NCBI RefSeq assembly: GCF_000620165.1
Contig: NZ_JHVN01000009.1
Location: 62,001 to 126,000 of the forward strand
Reading direction: 5' to 3'
DNA from: Anoxybacillus tepidamans PS2
Lineage (GTDB): Bacteria > Bacillota > Bacilli > Bacillales > Anoxybacillaceae
Length of the DNA stretch: 64,000 bases
The notes below the pieces were generated by a model. It was not told where the DNA came from. It was given only the letters and a program-made list of their open reading frames with translations, and did no database searches. Of the stretch, positions 50,350 through 60,672 are shown piece by piece (the first letter of the stretch is position 1; each line of letters starts with the position of its first letter). Position numbers and translations under genes: made by a program.

Positions 50350-52863
50350 ATGCTTGGAGTATTAAAAAAGGTGTTTGATCCAAACAAACGCCAAGTTCAA
50401 CGTTTGGAAAAAATTGCGGATCAAGTTGATGCGCTCGGTCCGGACATGGCGAAACTCTCTGATGAGGAACTGCGTCAAAAAACGGAACAGTTTAAAGCGC
50501 GTTATCAGCAAGGCGAGTCGCTTGACGATTTGTTAGTCGAAGCGTTCGCAGTCGTGCGCGAAGGGGCAAAGCGCGTCCTTGGGATGTATCCATATAAAGT
50601 GCAAATCATGGGCGGTGTAGTCCTGCATGAAGGCAATATCGCCGAGATGAAAACAGGGGAAGGAAAAACGCTGACCGCCACGATGCCAGTGTATTTGAAT
50701 GCGCTCACGGGCAAAGGCGTACACGTTGTCACCGTTAACGAATATTTAGCAAGCCGCGACGCCACGGAAATGGGCAAGCTATATGAATTTTTAGGCTTAA
50801 CCGTCGGCTTGAACTTAACAGGCATGTCGCGTGAAGAAAAGCAAGAGGCATATAATGCCGATATTACGTACGGAACAAACAACGAATTCGGATTTGATTA
50901 TTTGCGTGACAACATGGTGCTTTATAAAGAGCATATGGTGCAGCGTCCGCTTCACTTTGCCGTCATCGACGAGGTGGACTCGATTTTAATTGACGAAGCG
51001 CGTACGCCGCTCATTATCTCCGGCACGGCGCAAAAATCAACGAAGCTGTATATTCAAGCGAACGCGTTTGTCCGCACGCTGAAAAAAGATACGGACTACA
51101 CGTACGATGAAAAGACGAAAAGCGTGCAGTTGACGGAAGAAGGGATTTCAAAAGCGGAGCGGGCGTTTGGCATTGACAACTTGTTCGATTTAAAGCACGT
51201 TACGCTCAACCACCACATTAATCAAGCATTAAAAGCGCATGTGACGATGCATCGCGATGTCGATTATGTGGTCGAAGAAGGTAAAGTCGTGATCGTTGAC
51301 CCGTTTACAGGCCGCCTGATGAGAGGCCGCCGCTATAGCGATGGTCTGCATCAAGCGATCGAAGCGAAGGAAGGCCTGGAAATTCAAAATGAATCGATGA
51401 CACTTGCGACAATTACGTTCCAAAACTATTTCCGCATGTATGAAAAACTGGCGGGAATGACGGGAACAGCGAAGACGGAAGAAGAAGAGTTCCGCAATAT
51501 TTATAACATGCATGTTGTGGCGATTCCGACTAACAGACCGGTGATTCGCGAAGACCGTCCAGACCTCATTTTTAAAACGATGGAAGGCAAATTCCGGGCG
51601 GTTGTGGAGGATATCGCTGAGCGCCACGCGAAAGGACAGCCGGTGCTTGTCGGTACGGTCGCTATCGAAACATCGGAATTGATTTCAAATATGCTAACAA
51701 AGCGCGGCATTCGCCATAATGTGTTGAATGCGAAAAACCACGCAAAAGAAGCGGAAATTATCGCACAAGCCGGCCAAAAAGGAGCGGTGACCATCGCGAC
51801 GAACATGGCGGGACGCGGAACTGATATTAAATTGGGAGAAGGTGTCACTGAGCTTGGCGGATTGGCGGTTATCGGTACGGAGCGCCATGAAAGCCGCCGC
51901 ATTGACAATCAGTTGCGCGGACGTTCCGGCCGTCAAGGAGATCCAGGGGTATCACAATTTTATTTATCCCTCGAGGACGAGCTTATGCGCCGCTTCGGTT
52001 CGGAAAACTTAATGGCGATGATGGACCGCTTAGGCATGGACGATTCGCAGCCAATCCAAAGCAAGATGGTGACAAGAGCGGTTGAATCGGCGCAGAAGCG
52101 GGTTGAGGGCAACAACTTTGATGCGCGCAAACAGTTGTTGCAATATGACGATGTGTTGCGCGAACAGCGGGAAATTATTTACCGCCAGCGCTTCGAGGTT
52201 CTTGATGCCGAAAATCTTCGCAGCATTGTAGAAAAAATGATTCAATCGGTCATTGAGCGCGTCGTGAACGCGCATACGCCGAGCGAAGAGCTGCCGGAAG
52301 ATTGGGATCTTAAGGGCATTATCGATTATATCAACGCTAACCTTCTGCCAGAAGGAGACGTTGTAGTGAATGATTTGCGCGGTAAAGAGCCGGAAGAGAT
52401 GATCGAGTTCATTTGGGACAAAGTGAAGGCGCGCTACGATGAAAAAGAGCAGCATATCGAACCGGAGCAAATGCGTGAGTTTGAACGAGTCATCGTGCTT
52501 CGTGCCGTCGACATGAAATGGATGGATCACATTGACGCGATGGAACAATTGCGCCAAGGCATCCATTTGCGGGCGTATGGACAAGTGGATCCGCTTCGTG
52601 AATATCAAATGGAAGGATATGCGATGTTTGAAGCGATGATCGCTTCGATTGAAGAGGAAGTCGCCAAATACATTATGAAAGCGGAAATTCACAGCAACCT
52701 TGAACGCCAGGAAGTGGCGAAAGGTGAAGCGGTACATCCGAAAGAAGACGAGGGCGAAGTGAAGCGCAAGCCGGTAAGAAAAGCGATGGATGTCGGCCGC
52801 AACGATCCATGCATTTGCGGAAGCGGCAAAAAATATAAAAATTGCTGCGGGAAAAATGCTTAA
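50350..52863 (+). CDS. secA: preprotein translocase ATPase SecA
   Basis: An 837-residue Sec motor protein. It has Walker [14 protein letters not shown] near residue 100, the DEVD box [18 protein letters not shown], motif-VI-like [13 protein letters not shown] and the C-terminal zinc motif [15 protein letters not shown] that contacts SecB or lipids. It pushes unfolded preproteins through SecYEG. Length is usual for Bacillus. AAGGGGCG precedes the ATG and a good promoter lies just upstream. Confidence 0.97.
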   Translation: MLGVLKKVFDPNKRQVQRLEKIADQVDALGPDMAKLSDEELRQKTEQFKARYQQGESLDDLLVEAFAVVREGAKRVLGMYPYKVQIMGGVVLHEGNIAEMKTGEGKTLTATMPVYLNALTGKGVHVVTVNEYLASRDATEMGKLYEFLGLTVGLNLTGMSREEKQEAYNADITYGTNNEFGFDYLRDNMVLYKEHMVQRPLHFAVIDEVDSILIDEARTPLIISGTAQKSTKLYIQANAFVRTLKKDTDYTYDEKTKSVQLTEEGISKAERAFGIDNLFDLKHVTLNHHINQALKAHVTMHRDVDYVVEEGKVVIVDPFTGRLMRGRRYSDGLHQAIEAKEGLEIQNESMTLATITFQNYFRMYEKLAGMTGTAKTEEEEFRNIYNMHVVAIPTNRPVIREDRPDLIFKTMEGKFRAVVEDIAERHAKGQPVLVGTVAIETSELISNMLTKRGIRHNVLNAKNHAKEAEIIAQAGQKGAVTIATNMAGRGTDIKLGEGVTELGGLAVIGTERHESRRIDNQLRGRSGRQGDPGVSQFYLSLEDELMRRFGSENLMAMMDRLGMDDSQPIQSKMVTRAVESAQKRVEGNNFDARKQLLQYDDVLREQREIIYRQRFEVLDAENLRSIVEKMIQSVIERVVNAHTPSEELPEDWDLKGIIDYINANLLPEGDVVVNDLRGKEPEEMIEFIWDKVKARYDEKEQHIEPEQMREFERVIVLRAVDMKWMDHIDAMEQLRQGIHLRAYGQVDPLREYQMEGYAMFEAMIASIEEEVAKYIMKAEIHSNLERQEVAKGEAVHPKEDEGEVKRKPVRKAMDVGRNDPCICGSGKKYKNCCGKNA

Positions 52864-52866
52864 ATC

Positions 52867-52897
52867 AAAGTGAGGGGGACGCCTCTCGCTTTGTTTT
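52867..52897 (+). terminator. secA terminator
   Basis: CAAAGTGAGGG and CCTCTCGCTTTG form an imperfect stem followed by TTTTT. Confidence 0.75.
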
Positions 52898-52953
52898 TGC
52901 CCGTTGATTGTTATAAATGAGATCAAGTAAAATGAATGACGAGGTGACGATCG

Positions 52954-54058
52954 ATGATTGATTTAGTAGAAGTAAAGCAAGAACTTGAAAAAATGGCTAA
53001 GCGATTAGCGGATATTAGGGGGTCTCTTTGACCTCGATGTGAAAGAGGCGCGCATTCGCGAGCTTGACGAGCAAATGGCGGCGCCAAGTTTCTGGGATGA
53101 TCAAAAAGCGGCGCAAACCATCATTAGCGAGGCCAATGCGCTCAAAGATTTAGTCGGAGAGTTTCGCCGATTAGAAGAGCGTTTTGAAAACTTAGAAGTA
53201 ACGTATGAGCTCGTAAAAGAAGAGCCGGACGAGGACTTGCAGCAAGAGCTTGTTTCTGAAGCGAAAAAGCTGACAAAAGATTTTAGCGAGTTTGAACTTC
53301 AATTGTTGCTCAACGAACCGTATGATAAAAACAATGCGATTTTGGAGCTGCATCCAGGGGCTGGCGGAACAGAATCGCAAGACTGGGGTTCAATGCTTCT
53401 TCGCATGTACACAAGATGGGCGGAGAAGAAAGGATTTAAAGTGGAGACGCTTGACTATTTGCCAGGTGAAGAAGCGGGAATTAAAAGCGTCACCCTTTTA
53501 ATTAAAGGGCATAACGCTTACGGTTATTTAAAAGCGGAAAAAGGGGTGCACCGTTTAGTGCGCATCTCTCCGTTTGACGCATCGGGGCGCCGCCACACGT
53601 CGTTCGTCTCTTGTGAAGTGATGCCGGAGTTTAATGACGACATTGAAATCGAAATTCGTCCAGACGAGATCAAAGTGGATACGTACCGTTCCAGCGGTGC
53701 GGGCGGCCAGCACGTCAACACGACCGATTCGGCCGTGCGCATTACCCACATTCCAACAGGACTTGTCGTGACGTGCCAATCGGAGCGCTCGCAAATTAAA
53801 AACCGCGAAAAAGCGATGAACATGTTGAAGGCGAAGCTGTATCAGAAGAAATTGGAAGAACAGCAAGCGGAACTCGCAGAAATTCGCGGAGAGCAAAAAG
53901 AGATCGGCTGGGGCAGCCAAATTCGTTCGTACGTATTTCATCCGTATTCGCTCGTCAAAGACCACCGCACGAATACAGAGGTAGGAAATGTGCAAGCGGT
54001 GATGGACGGCGAAATTGACACCTTTATTGATGCGTACTTGCGTTCAAAGTTAAAATAG
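52954..54058 (+). CDS. prfB: peptide chain release factor 2 (RF2), read by programmed +1 frameshift
   Basis: RF2 reads UGA and UAA stops. A 25-codon first frame from the ATG at 52954 ends in an in-frame TGA at 53029-53031; after a +1 shift the gene continues from 53030 to 54058, giving about 367 residues. The second part carries the GGQ motif ([19 protein letters not shown]), the RF2-type recognition loop ([15 protein letters not shown]) and the C-terminal [12 protein letters not shown]. The frameshift site is canonical and is listed separately. GAGGTGA lies upstream of the start. Confidence 0.96.
53017..53031 (+). promoter_or_regulatory. prfB programmed +1 frameshift site
   Basis: AGGGGG (53017-53022) acts as an internal ribosome-site sequence three bases before CTT TGA C. 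This is the classic RF2 autoregulatory site: when RF2 is scarce the ribosome pauses at TGA and slips from CTT to TTT. Confidence 0.96.
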
Positions 54059-54068
54059 TGAATGATTT

Positions 54069-54109
54069 AAGCATCTACTATTCAAGTAGCAGATAGTAGA
54101 TGCTTTTTT
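54069..54109 (+). terminator. prfB terminator
   Basis: AAGCATCTACTAT pairs with ATAGTAGATGCTT across a loop, then a T-run. Confidence 0.9.
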
Positions 54110-54239
54110 ATTGTATAAACTAGTGCTTAAGATCTTGTTTACGTAAAAAATTACAAATTCTTTATTGCTTTACTGCGTTATTCAATTGTCATTTACTTAC
54201 TGGAAAGGCCGTGCTATACTCTCATGGGAGGTTTTGAAG

Positions 54240-55103
54240 ATGGTAAGACGAATAAATAAACCGATGCATCCGACTGTTGAAATGATTCTTGAATACGTGT
54301 ATATTCTCATCGGTTCGGCGCTAATAGCGGTTTCCTTTAATATCTTTTTATTACCAAACCGCGTTGCCTCAGGCGGTGTGAGCGGCATTAGTACGATTTT
54401 GCATGCGACGCTCGGCTGGCAGCCGGCATATGTGCAATGGGCTTTTAACATTCCGTTATTTATTGCCGGGGTTGTATTGCTAGGGAAACAATTTGGAGTA
54501 AAAACGCTAGTCGGGACGATCTTTTTGCCGTTTGTCGTGTATTTGACGAAAGATATCGAACCCGCGACTCATGATCCGCTCCTTGGCTCGCTTTTTGGCG
54601 GGATTGGTGTCGGTGTTGGATTAGGGATTGTGTTTCGCGGTAAAGCATCGACAGGCGGAACAGATTTAGCAGCGCAAATCATTCATAAATTTACTGGATT
54701 ATCGCTTGGCAAATGCGTAATTTTAATCGATGGATTTATCGTGTTGACGGCAGCGATTGTATTTGATATTGAACGGGCTTTATACGCGCTTATTGGTTTA
54801 TTTGTAACAAGTAAAACAATCGATTTCGTCCAAGTTGGCTTCGGCTATTCCAAGATGGCGATGATTATTACGAATAAAGAAGAAGAGGTGCGGGAAGCGA
54901 TTTTACATAAAATCAACCGCGGAGTGACAAAAATGTCTGGGTACGGAGGATACACAGAGCACGAAAGACCAATTCTTATGTGCGTTGTTGAACAAACGGA
55001 GTTCACGAAATTGAAACAATTGGTGAAAAGCATTGATCCATCAGCGTTTGTCATTGTTATGGATGCTGCGGAAGTGCTCGGTGAAGGATTTAAACGAGCG
55101 TAA
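54240..55103 (+). CDS. YitT family membrane protein (YvjA-like)
   Basis: A 287-residue protein with five to six N-terminal membrane helices (SALIAVSFNIFLLPNRVASG, then GLGIVFRGKASTGGTDLAAQ) and a C-terminal cytoplasmic DUF2179 domain (KMAMIITNKEEEVREAILHK, then TKMSGYGGYTEHERPILMCV). YitT proteins are probable transporters of unknown substrate. The ATG at 54240 has GGGAGG nine bases upstream and aligns with family starts; longer in-frame extensions lack ribosome sites. B. subtilis has yvjA at this place. Confidence 0.88.
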   Translation: MVRRINKPMHPTVEMILEYVYILIGSALIAVSFNIFLLPNRVASGGVSGISTILHATLGWQPAYVQWAFNIPLFIAGVVLLGKQFGVKTLVGTIFLPFVVYLTKDIEPATHDPLLGSLFGGIGVGVGLGIVFRGKASTGGTDLAAQIIHKFTGLSLGKCVILIDGFIVLTAAIVFDIERALYALIGLFVTSKTIDFVQVGFGYSKMAMIITNKEEEVREAILHKINRGVTKMSGYGGYTEHERPILMCVVEQTEFTKLKQLVKSIDPSAFVIVMDAAEVLGEGFKRA

Positions 55104-55164
55104 AAGAGAAAACAATCGGTTATAATAGCACTGTATGCAATTTTCTCTAAGGGGGAGTTCATTC

Positions 55165-55494
55165 ATGAAAATGAAACTAGCAGGATTGTTGCTAGGTACG
55201 TCGCTTGTGTTGGCTGCTTGCGGCGGGGGAAATGAAGCGAACGACAACAATAAAAATAACGGCGGCGGTGCTACTTCGTCGGCAGCAGAGCAAATTTTCC
55301 AACAAAGCTGTGCCAGCTGCCATGGTCAAAATTTAGAAGGAAAAGTAGGACCTAACTTGCAAAAAGTCGGAAGCAAATACTCAAAAGATGAGATTAAGCA
55401 AATCATTGAAAAAGGACGCGGCGGTATGCCAGCTGGCGTCATTAAAGGCGCCGATGTCGATAAAGTCGCTGAATGGCTAGCATCGAAAAAATAA
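55165..55494 (+). CDS. cccB: cytochrome c-551 lipoprotein (CccB-like)
   Basis: A 109-residue lipoprotein that carries electrons at the outer face of the membrane. The lipobox LVLAACG (residues 13-19) directs lipid attachment at Cys18, and after a short Asn/Gly-rich linker the haem motif CASCH lies near residue 53, with the distal Met in [10 protein letters not shown]. Size and layout match B. subtilis CccB. GGGGGAG precedes the ATG. Confidence 0.92.
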   Translation: MKMKLAGLLLGTSLVLAACGGGNEANDNNKNNGGGATSSAAEQIFQQSCASCHGQNLEGKVGPNLQKVGSKYSKDEIKQIIEKGRGGMPAGVIKGADVDKVAEWLASKK

Positions 55495-55497
55495 AAA

Positions 55498-55531
55498 AAG
55501 CAATCCGGTATTGAGTGCCGGATTGCTTTTG
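55498..55531 (+). terminator. cccB terminator
   Basis: AAGCAATCCGG and CCGGATTGCTT form a perfect stem followed by TTTGC. Confidence 0.85.
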
Positions 55532-55585
55532 CTTTGAGCGTTATTTTTTTGAAACATAAATGTAAACAAAAAAAAACTCGAACCA

Positions 55586-55594
55586 TGTTATAAT
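55586..55594 (+). promoter_or_regulatory. extended -10 promoter of ftsEX
   Basis: TGTTATAAT gives a perfect TATAAT at 55589-55594 with an upstream TGn. The -35 is not clear. Confidence 0.5.
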
Positions 55595-55678
55595 ATGTTT
55601 TGTGGAATTTTGTATAAACAAGGCGAGATCACTCGAATTGTGACAGCAATGACAGTCTCGCAAAAAAGGTGATTGATT

Positions 55679-56365
55679 ATGATTGAAATGAAAGATGTAT
55701 ACAAAACATACCCGAATGGCGTCATTGCGCTCAACGGCATTAGCGTGCGCATCAAGCAAGGTGAATTTGTGTATGTCGTCGGTCCGAGCGGCGCCGGAAA
55801 ATCGACGTTTATTAAAATGATGTACCGCGAAGAGAAACCGACGAGCGGATCGATTGTCATTAACGGAGTGAACCTTGCGAAGCTTAAAGACAGTCGAGTG
55901 CCTTTATTGCGCCGTCATATCGGTGTCGTGTTCCAAGATTTCAAATTGCTTCCTAAGCTAACGGTATATGAGAATGTAGCGTTTGCTTTGGAAGTAATTG
56001 AAGAGTCGCCGAAAGTGATCAAAAAGAAAGTGATGGAAGTATTGGATTTGGTCGGCTTAAAAAATAAAGCGCGCTTTTATCCGAATGAGCTTTCCGGCGG
56101 CGAACAGCAACGCGTATCCATCGCCCGTTCGATTGTCAACTCGCCGAAAATTGTGATTGCCGATGAGCCGACGGGAAACTTAGATCCGGAAAACTCATGG
56201 GGCATTATGGAGCTTTTCGAGCAGATTAATGATCGCGGAACGACGATTGTAATGGCGACGCACAACCGTGAAATCGTCAATACGATGAAAAAGCGCGTCA
56301 TTGCGATTGAAAGCGGGAAAATTGTCCGCGACGAGGCGAGGGGGGAATATGGCTATGAGGCTTAG
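55679..56365 (+). CDS. ftsE: FtsE, ATPase of the FtsEX complex
   Basis: A 228-residue ABC ATPase with Walker A VVGPSGAGKSTFI, Q-loop VVFQDFKLLP, signature LSGGEQQRVSIARSI and Walker B IVIADEPTGNLDPENS. FtsEX does not transport but transmits ATP-driven movement to peptidoglycan hydrolases. The ATG at 55679 follows AAGGTGA. ftsX overlaps its end. Confidence 0.95.
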   Translation: MIEMKDVYKTYPNGVIALNGISVRIKQGEFVYVVGPSGAGKSTFIKMMYREEKPTSGSIVINGVNLAKLKDSRVPLLRRHIGVVFQDFKLLPKLTVYENVAFALEVIEESPKVIKKKVMEVLDLVGLKNKARFYPNELSGGEQQRVSIARSIVNSPKIVIADEPTGNLDPENSWGIMELFEQINDRGTTIVMATHNREIVNTMKKRVIAIESGKIVRDEARGEYGYEA

Positions 56366-57248
56366 TACTCTTCGACGCCACGCTCGGGAAAGCTTGAAAA
56401 GCCTTGGCCGAAACGGCTGGATGACGTTTGCGTCCATCAGCGCAGTGACGGTGACGCTGTTGCTTGTCGGCGTATTTTTAGTCATCATGTTTAATATGAA
56501 CCATTTTGCGAATAAAATCGAAAACGATGTCGAAATTCGCGTCTATATTGATTTGACTGCGACCGATAAGGACAAACAGGCATTAAAGGCACAAATCGAA
56601 GGCATTTCGGAAGTAAAGGACGTTCAATATTCTTCGAAAGAGCAGGAGCTGCAAAATTTAATTAAAAGTTTCGGCGAGGAAGGTTCTTCATTCCGATTGT
56701 TCGAGCAAGACAATCCGTTGAGCGATGTTTATATCGTGAAAGCCGCAAAACCGACGGATACGATGAAAGTGGCGAAGAAAATTGAAACATTTAAATTTGC
56801 GCATAAGGTCAGATATGGAAAAGGGCAAGTCGAAAAGCTGTTTAAAACGTTGCGAATCGCTCGAAACGTAGGGTTAGGTTTGATTGTCGGCTTGCTATTT
56901 ACAGCGATGTTTTTAATATCTAATACGATTAAAATTACCATTTTTGCGCGTCGCCGCGAAATTGAGATTATGAGATTAGTAGGGGCGACAAACGGGTTTA
57001 TCCGTTGGCCGTTTTTCCTTGAAGGTTTATGGCTTGGCGTGATTGGAGCCATCGTTCCAATTTCCTTGATTTTGTTCGTTTATTACAACATTTATGCGTT
57101 TTTAAAACCGAAGTTGACGGTACCATTTTTGCAACTACTTCCGTTCAATCCGTTCATGTGGGAGATTAGTTTTGTATTATTAATGCTTGGCGCGTGCATC
57201 GGTGTATGGGGCAGCATGATGTCAGTTCGAAAGTTTTTAAAAGTTTAG
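56355..57248 (+). CDS. ftsX: FtsX, membrane subunit of FtsEX
   Basis: A 297-residue protein with four membrane segments: one at the N-terminus (FASISAVTVTLLLVGVFLVI), a large external loop (about residues 50-165), then three in the C-terminal half. The loop would contact the hydrolase partner. Start at 56355 or 56349 (ATG GCT ATG), overlapping ftsE by about 11 bases; the purine run AGGGGGG suits the second. The M23 peptidase gene follows by 24 bases. Confidence 0.93.
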   Translation: MRLSTLRRHARESLKSLGRNGWMTFASISAVTVTLLLVGVFLVIMFNMNHFANKIENDVEIRVYIDLTATDKDKQALKAQIEGISEVKDVQYSSKEQELQNLIKSFGEEGSSFRLFEQDNPLSDVYIVKAAKPTDTMKVAKKIETFKFAHKVRYGKGQVEKLFKTLRIARNVGLGLIVGLLFTAMFLISNTIKITIFARRREIEIMRLVGATNGFIRWPFFLEGLWLGVIGAIVPISLILFVYYNIYAFLKPKLTVPFLQLLPFNPFMWEISFVLLMLGACIGVWGSMMSVRKFLKV

Positions 57249-57272
57249 TAGGGAGAAAGGGGAACAAAGACT

Positions 57273-58547
57273 GTGAAACAAAAGGTCATGTCATTGGTAG
57301 TAGCGACCGTGCTTGGCGCAACAAGCTTTTCTCCTTATGTTGCCAACGCGGTCAGCAATCAACAAATTCAGCAAAAGCGGGATGCGATTAACAGCATTCG
57401 CTCGAAGAAATCATCGGTTCAGAGTGAAATGAACAAAGCAGACCAAGAAATCAAGCATTTGCAAACACAGCAAGCGCAATTGGATCAAGAAATTAAAAAA
57501 CTCGATATGGCCGTATCAGAGACAAGCGAGAAGATTCGTAATTTATCGGAAACAATTGATAGTACAAAACAGGACATTGAAGCATTAAAGAAGCAAATTG
57601 CTGAAGTGCAAGCGCGCATTGAAAAGCGAAACGAATTGCTGAAAGAGCGTGCCCGTTCTTTGCAGCAAAGCGGCGGCGTTGTGAGCTACCTTGATGTATT
57701 ATTAGGTTCGCAAAGCTTCGGCGATTTTCTCGATCGCATTAACGCCGTTACAACGATTTTCGAGGCGGACAAGCAGATTATAAAAGAACAAGAAGAAGAT
57801 AAAGCGTTAAAGGAAAAGAAAGAAACGGAACTCACAGGAAAATTAACGTCGCTCCAAAGCGATTTGCAGGAACTCCAGCAATTAAAGCAACAGTTAAACG
57901 AACAAATTCATGAAAAAGATCAACTAATGGCAAAATTAGAGAAAAAAGAAGACGAGATGCATGAGCACAAAATGGCGTTAGCCGAAGAACAAGAGGTGCT
58001 GGCGAAACAAGAAGCGGCCATGAAGGCACAGCTACAGCAGCTTCTTGTACAACAGCAGCAGGAAGCGGCTAGAAGCAGTTCATCAAGTTCGACTTCGACG
58101 AGAGTTTCTAGCGGCAGCGACGCAAGTAATGTTCCTCCAGTCACCGATGGCACGTTTATGAGACCGGCAAACGGTCCGATTACATCTGGATTTGGCCCGC
58201 GTGGCGGTGAATTCCATCCAGGTGTAGATATTGGAAAACGCGCTGCCGAAGTGCCTATTGTTGCAGCCGCTGATGGATACGTCTTTCGCTCTTATTATTC
58301 TCAAAGCTACGGAAACGTTGTATTTATTACGCATCTAATTAATGGGCAAGTCTATACGACTGTATACGCACATATGGAATCACGCCTTGTCGGAGAAGGA
58401 CAGACGGTTAAAAAAGGACAAATTATTGGCTATATGGGCGAAACAGGTTATGCAGACGGGCCGCATCTTCACTTTGAACTGCACCGCGGTCCTTGGAATG
58501 CACAGAAGTCTAATGCAGTGGACCCGCGTAACTATATCAACTTCTAA
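57273..58547 (+). CDS. coiled-coil M23 peptidase, probable FtsEX-activated hydrolase (EnvC-like)
   Basis: A 424-residue exported protein. A signal peptide (residues 1-26, SPYVANAVSN) precedes a long coiled coil (30-265) and then an M23 lysostaphin-type peptidase domain with the metal motif HPGVDIG and HLHFELHRG. The coiled-coil/M23 layout is that of EnvC; B. subtilis FtsEX instead activates CwlO, whose catalytic domain is NlpC/P60. Adjacent placement after ftsX makes it the likely local partner. All three visible zinc motifs look intact, so it may be active and not a mere activator. The GTG start has AAAGGGG upstream. Confidence 0.85.
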   Translation: MKQKVMSLVVATVLGATSFSPYVANAVSNQQIQQKRDAINSIRSKKSSVQSEMNKADQEIKHLQTQQAQLDQEIKKLDMAVSETSEKIRNLSETIDSTKQDIEALKKQIAEVQARIEKRNELLKERARSLQQSGGVVSYLDVLLGSQSFGDFLDRINAVTTIFEADKQIIKEQEEDKALKEKKETELTGKLTSLQSDLQELQQLKQQLNEQIHEKDQLMAKLEKKEDEMHEHKMALAEEQEVLAKQEAAMKAQLQQLLVQQQQEAARSSSSSSTSTRVSSGSDASNVPPVTDGTFMRPANGPITSGFGPRGGEFHPGVDIGKRAAEVPIVAAADGYVFRSYYSQSYGNVVFITHLINGQVYTTVYAHMESRLVGEGQTVKKGQIIGYMGETGYADGPHLHFELHRGPWNAQKSNAVDPRNYINF

Positions 58548-58570
58548 AATCAAATACGTTATATGGAACG

Positions 58571-58612
58571 ATACACAACTTGTCGGCATCAGGCAAGTTG
58601 TGTATTTTTTTA
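58571..58612 (+). terminator. terminator after the M23 peptidase gene
   Basis: ATACACAACTTG and CAAGTTGTGTAT form a 12-bp stem followed by seven T. Confidence 0.9.
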
Positions 58613-59063
58613 TGCGAAAGTGTTTTTTGTTGTTTATGCATTCTCTGTTTACTAATGATAATGATTTACTGATGTAAATGCGTTCGTAGTTCCTCCTTAT
58701 ACCACGTCTTTAGACAGGCATATTATTTACTTTGCAGTGATTATGATGAAATAAAATACAATTTTGCTCCATCTAATAAAAATCAAATCTTGAGGTTGCA
58801 CAATATCACTTCAACTTGAATAGACTACAGCGAAACGTTCATGCGTTTTAGTTTATGTTGGTTGATGGTTGTTTGGGTAAGCAAATAACTTGAGACTAAA
58901 AGGGATTACTATTTGTGCCACAAAGTGACTGTAGCTCATTATAATGGTCATTTATGATACCAGATCGTAGGTTAACACTATTTAACTTTTTACAGAATAT
59001 ACTACTATAAATCGAGCGAATACAAGAATTAATCTTTAAATTTTAAAGTGAGGGGGAACAAAA
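58613..59063 (+). other. leader region of the collagen-like gene
   Basis: No gene seen in about 450 bases. A faint late-sporulation-like element (AATATACTA at 58996-59004 with AACAC about 18 bases earlier) resembles a sigma-K promoter but is too weak to assert. A good ribosome site AGTGAGGGGG lies just before 59064. Confidence 0.45.
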
Positions 59064-60620
59064 GTGTCACAACCTAATTTACCCAATATTACTCCAGCTA
59101 TTTCTCTAAATCGAGATGATGCAATAAATCTGCTACTAGCCTCAATTGCTATTGAAGAAATTGGTTTGGCTCATATCATTAATGCAGAAGGGGAAAAAAT
59201 TCAATATGCGTTAGGTACAATTCCAGGATTGCCTACATCAGCTACACTTCAAGAAATTTTGGAAGTCAATGAAAGTGTCCAAAGCACCTTGGCAATGGCG
59301 TTAAAAAAGGAACTATTGTTAGACAATAAATTAGCGCAGGTAACACAGATGATTCCTAGTGGATCAATCGGGCCCGTGGGACCAACCGGACCAACGGGAG
59401 CCACCGGACCAGTGGGACCAACGGGGCCAACGGGACCGACGGGACCAGTGGGGCCAGTAGGACCAGCAGGGCCAGTAGGGCCAACTGGAGCAACGGGACC
59501 GACGGGACCAGCGGGACCAGTAGGACCAACGGGAGCAACGGGGCCAATGGGGCCAACGGGACCGGTGGGACCAGCAGGACCAACGGGAGCAACGGGGCCA
59601 ACGGGACCGACGGGACCAGCGGGACCAGTAGGACCGGCGGGACCAGTGGGACCAACCGGGCCAGCGGGACCAGAGGGGCCAACGGGACCAGCAGGACCAA
59701 CGGGGCCAACGGGACCGACGGGACCAGCGGGGCCAGCAGGACCAGTGGGACCAACGGGAGCCACCGGAGCAACGGGGCCAACGGGACCAGCAGGGCCAGT
59801 AGGGCCAACCGGAGCAACGGGAGCCACCGGACCAGCGGGACCAGCAGGGCCAGCAGGACCAGTGGGACCAACGGGACCGACGGGACCAGAGGGACCAGCA
59901 GGACCAGTGGGACCAACGGGAGCCACCGGAGCAACGGGGCCAACGGGACCAGCAGGGCCGGTAGGACCAACCGGAGCAACGGGAGCCACCGGAGCAACGG
60001 GGCCAACGGGACCAGCAGGGCCAGTAGGGCCAACGGGAGCAACGGGGCCAACAGGGCCAACAGGGCCAGTAGGGCCAACGGGAGCAACGGGGCCAACAGG
60101 GCCAACAGGGCCGACGGGACCAACAGGACCAATCGTTGCAGCTAATGGTTTCTCTGCATTTACGAGTGCGCTAGGAGTTACTGGTTCTGAACAAATTACT
60201 GGCTGGACAGTCACGACACCGTTTTACGGTAGCCCTAATTTTAATCCAGTGACGGGAGTTTATACCGTTCCTACATCCGGTAGATACTCTATTTTTGCCA
60301 CTATCAACTATTCAACAACTGCTGCATTAACTTTGAGTTTAGGACCCGGTGTGAACCCGGCATTTGTAGTTCGTCGAATCACTCCTACTACGACCAATCT
60401 GATAACGGGATTATTCCCTATACTAAACGTTAACGTTGCGTTAGTACTTACATTAAGAGCAGTGCTTGGTAGCGGTACGGTCACTTTAAGCGGGGATGTT
60501 GAACTGACGGCGGGCGATCAAATTGGTTTATTTTATGAGGCAAATGGTCTGACAATTGCATTGGATTTAGGCGGATCGACTGGTGCCGGGATTGTTTGGT
60601 CTATACACCAAATTTCTTAG
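59064..60620 (+). CDS. BclA-type collagen-like glycoprotein, probable spore surface protein
   Basis: A 518-residue protein in three parts. An N-terminal domain of about 96 residues ([20 protein letters not shown], then [20 protein letters not shown]) is shared with the protein at 61037. About 86 Gly-X-Y triplets, mostly GPT, GPV, GPA and GAT, form a collagen-like stalk (residues 99-357). A 160-residue beta-rich C-terminal domain ([48 protein letters not shown]) resembles the TNF/C1q-like head of BclA. There is no signal peptide, as for exosporium proteins delivered from the mother cell. The many Thr residues in GPT are glycosylation sites in BclA; glycosyltransferase genes lie nearby. The GTG start has AGGGGG upstream. 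Confidence 0.85.
   Translation: MSQPNLPNITPAISLNRDDAINLLLASIAIEEIGLAHIINAEGEKIQYALGTIPGLPTSATLQEILEVNESVQSTLAMALKKELLLDNKLAQVTQMIPSGSIGPVGPTGPTGATGPVGPTGPTGPTGPVGPVGPAGPVGPTGATGPTGPAGPVGPTGATGPMGPTGPVGPAGPTGATGPTGPTGPAGPVGPAGPVGPTGPAGPEGPTGPAGPTGPTGPTGPAGPAGPVGPTGATGATGPTGPAGPVGPTGATGATGPAGPAGPAGPVGPTGPTGPEGPAGPVGPTGATGATGPTGPAGPVGPTGATGATGATGPTGPAGPVGPTGATGPTGPTGPVGPTGATGPTGPTGPTGPTGPIVAANGFSAFTSALGVTGSEQITGWTVTTPFYGSPNFNPVTGVYTVPTSGRYSIFATINYSTTAALTLSLGPGVNPAFVVRRITPTTTNLITGLFPILNVNVALVLTLRAVLGSGTVTLSGDVELTAGDQIGLFYEANGLTIALDLGGSTGAGIVWSIHQIS
59360..60134 (+). repeat. collagen-like Gly-X-Y repeat tract
   Basis: Imperfect 9-bp units (GGACCAACG and variants) encode the triple-helix stalk. 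Such tracts change length easily by slippage, and the tract also opens long meaningless frames on the other strand. Confidence 0.9.
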
Positions 60621-60627
60621 TTTAGTT

Positions 60628-60672
60628 GAAAGGCTGGATGCGTTTCGCATGCCAGCCTTTCATTTTCAATTG
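60628..60672 (+). terminator. terminator after the collagen-like gene
   Basis: GAAAGGCTGG and CCAGCCTTTC enclose an inner ATGCG/CGCAT pairing, followed by ATTTTC. Confidence 0.82.

Noticed and set aside
53039-54058. prfB starting at the internal GTG as a complete gene
   Set aside because: The upstream 25-codon frame and canonical frameshift site show the true start is 52954.
58974-59004. Sigma-K promoter for the collagen-like gene
   Set aside because: The -10 differs from CATAnnnTA and the -35 spacing is off; not strong enough to annotate.
59360-60134. Possible CRISPR-like or satellite repeat
   Set aside because: The unit is 9 bases and in frame with Gly-X-Y; there are no spacers.
59249-60214. 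Long - strand frames of 258-321 residues rich in Gly-Pro or Leu-Pro across the collagen tract
   Set aside because: They are shadows of the 9-bp collagen repeats on the + strand, with no ribosome site and no domain.
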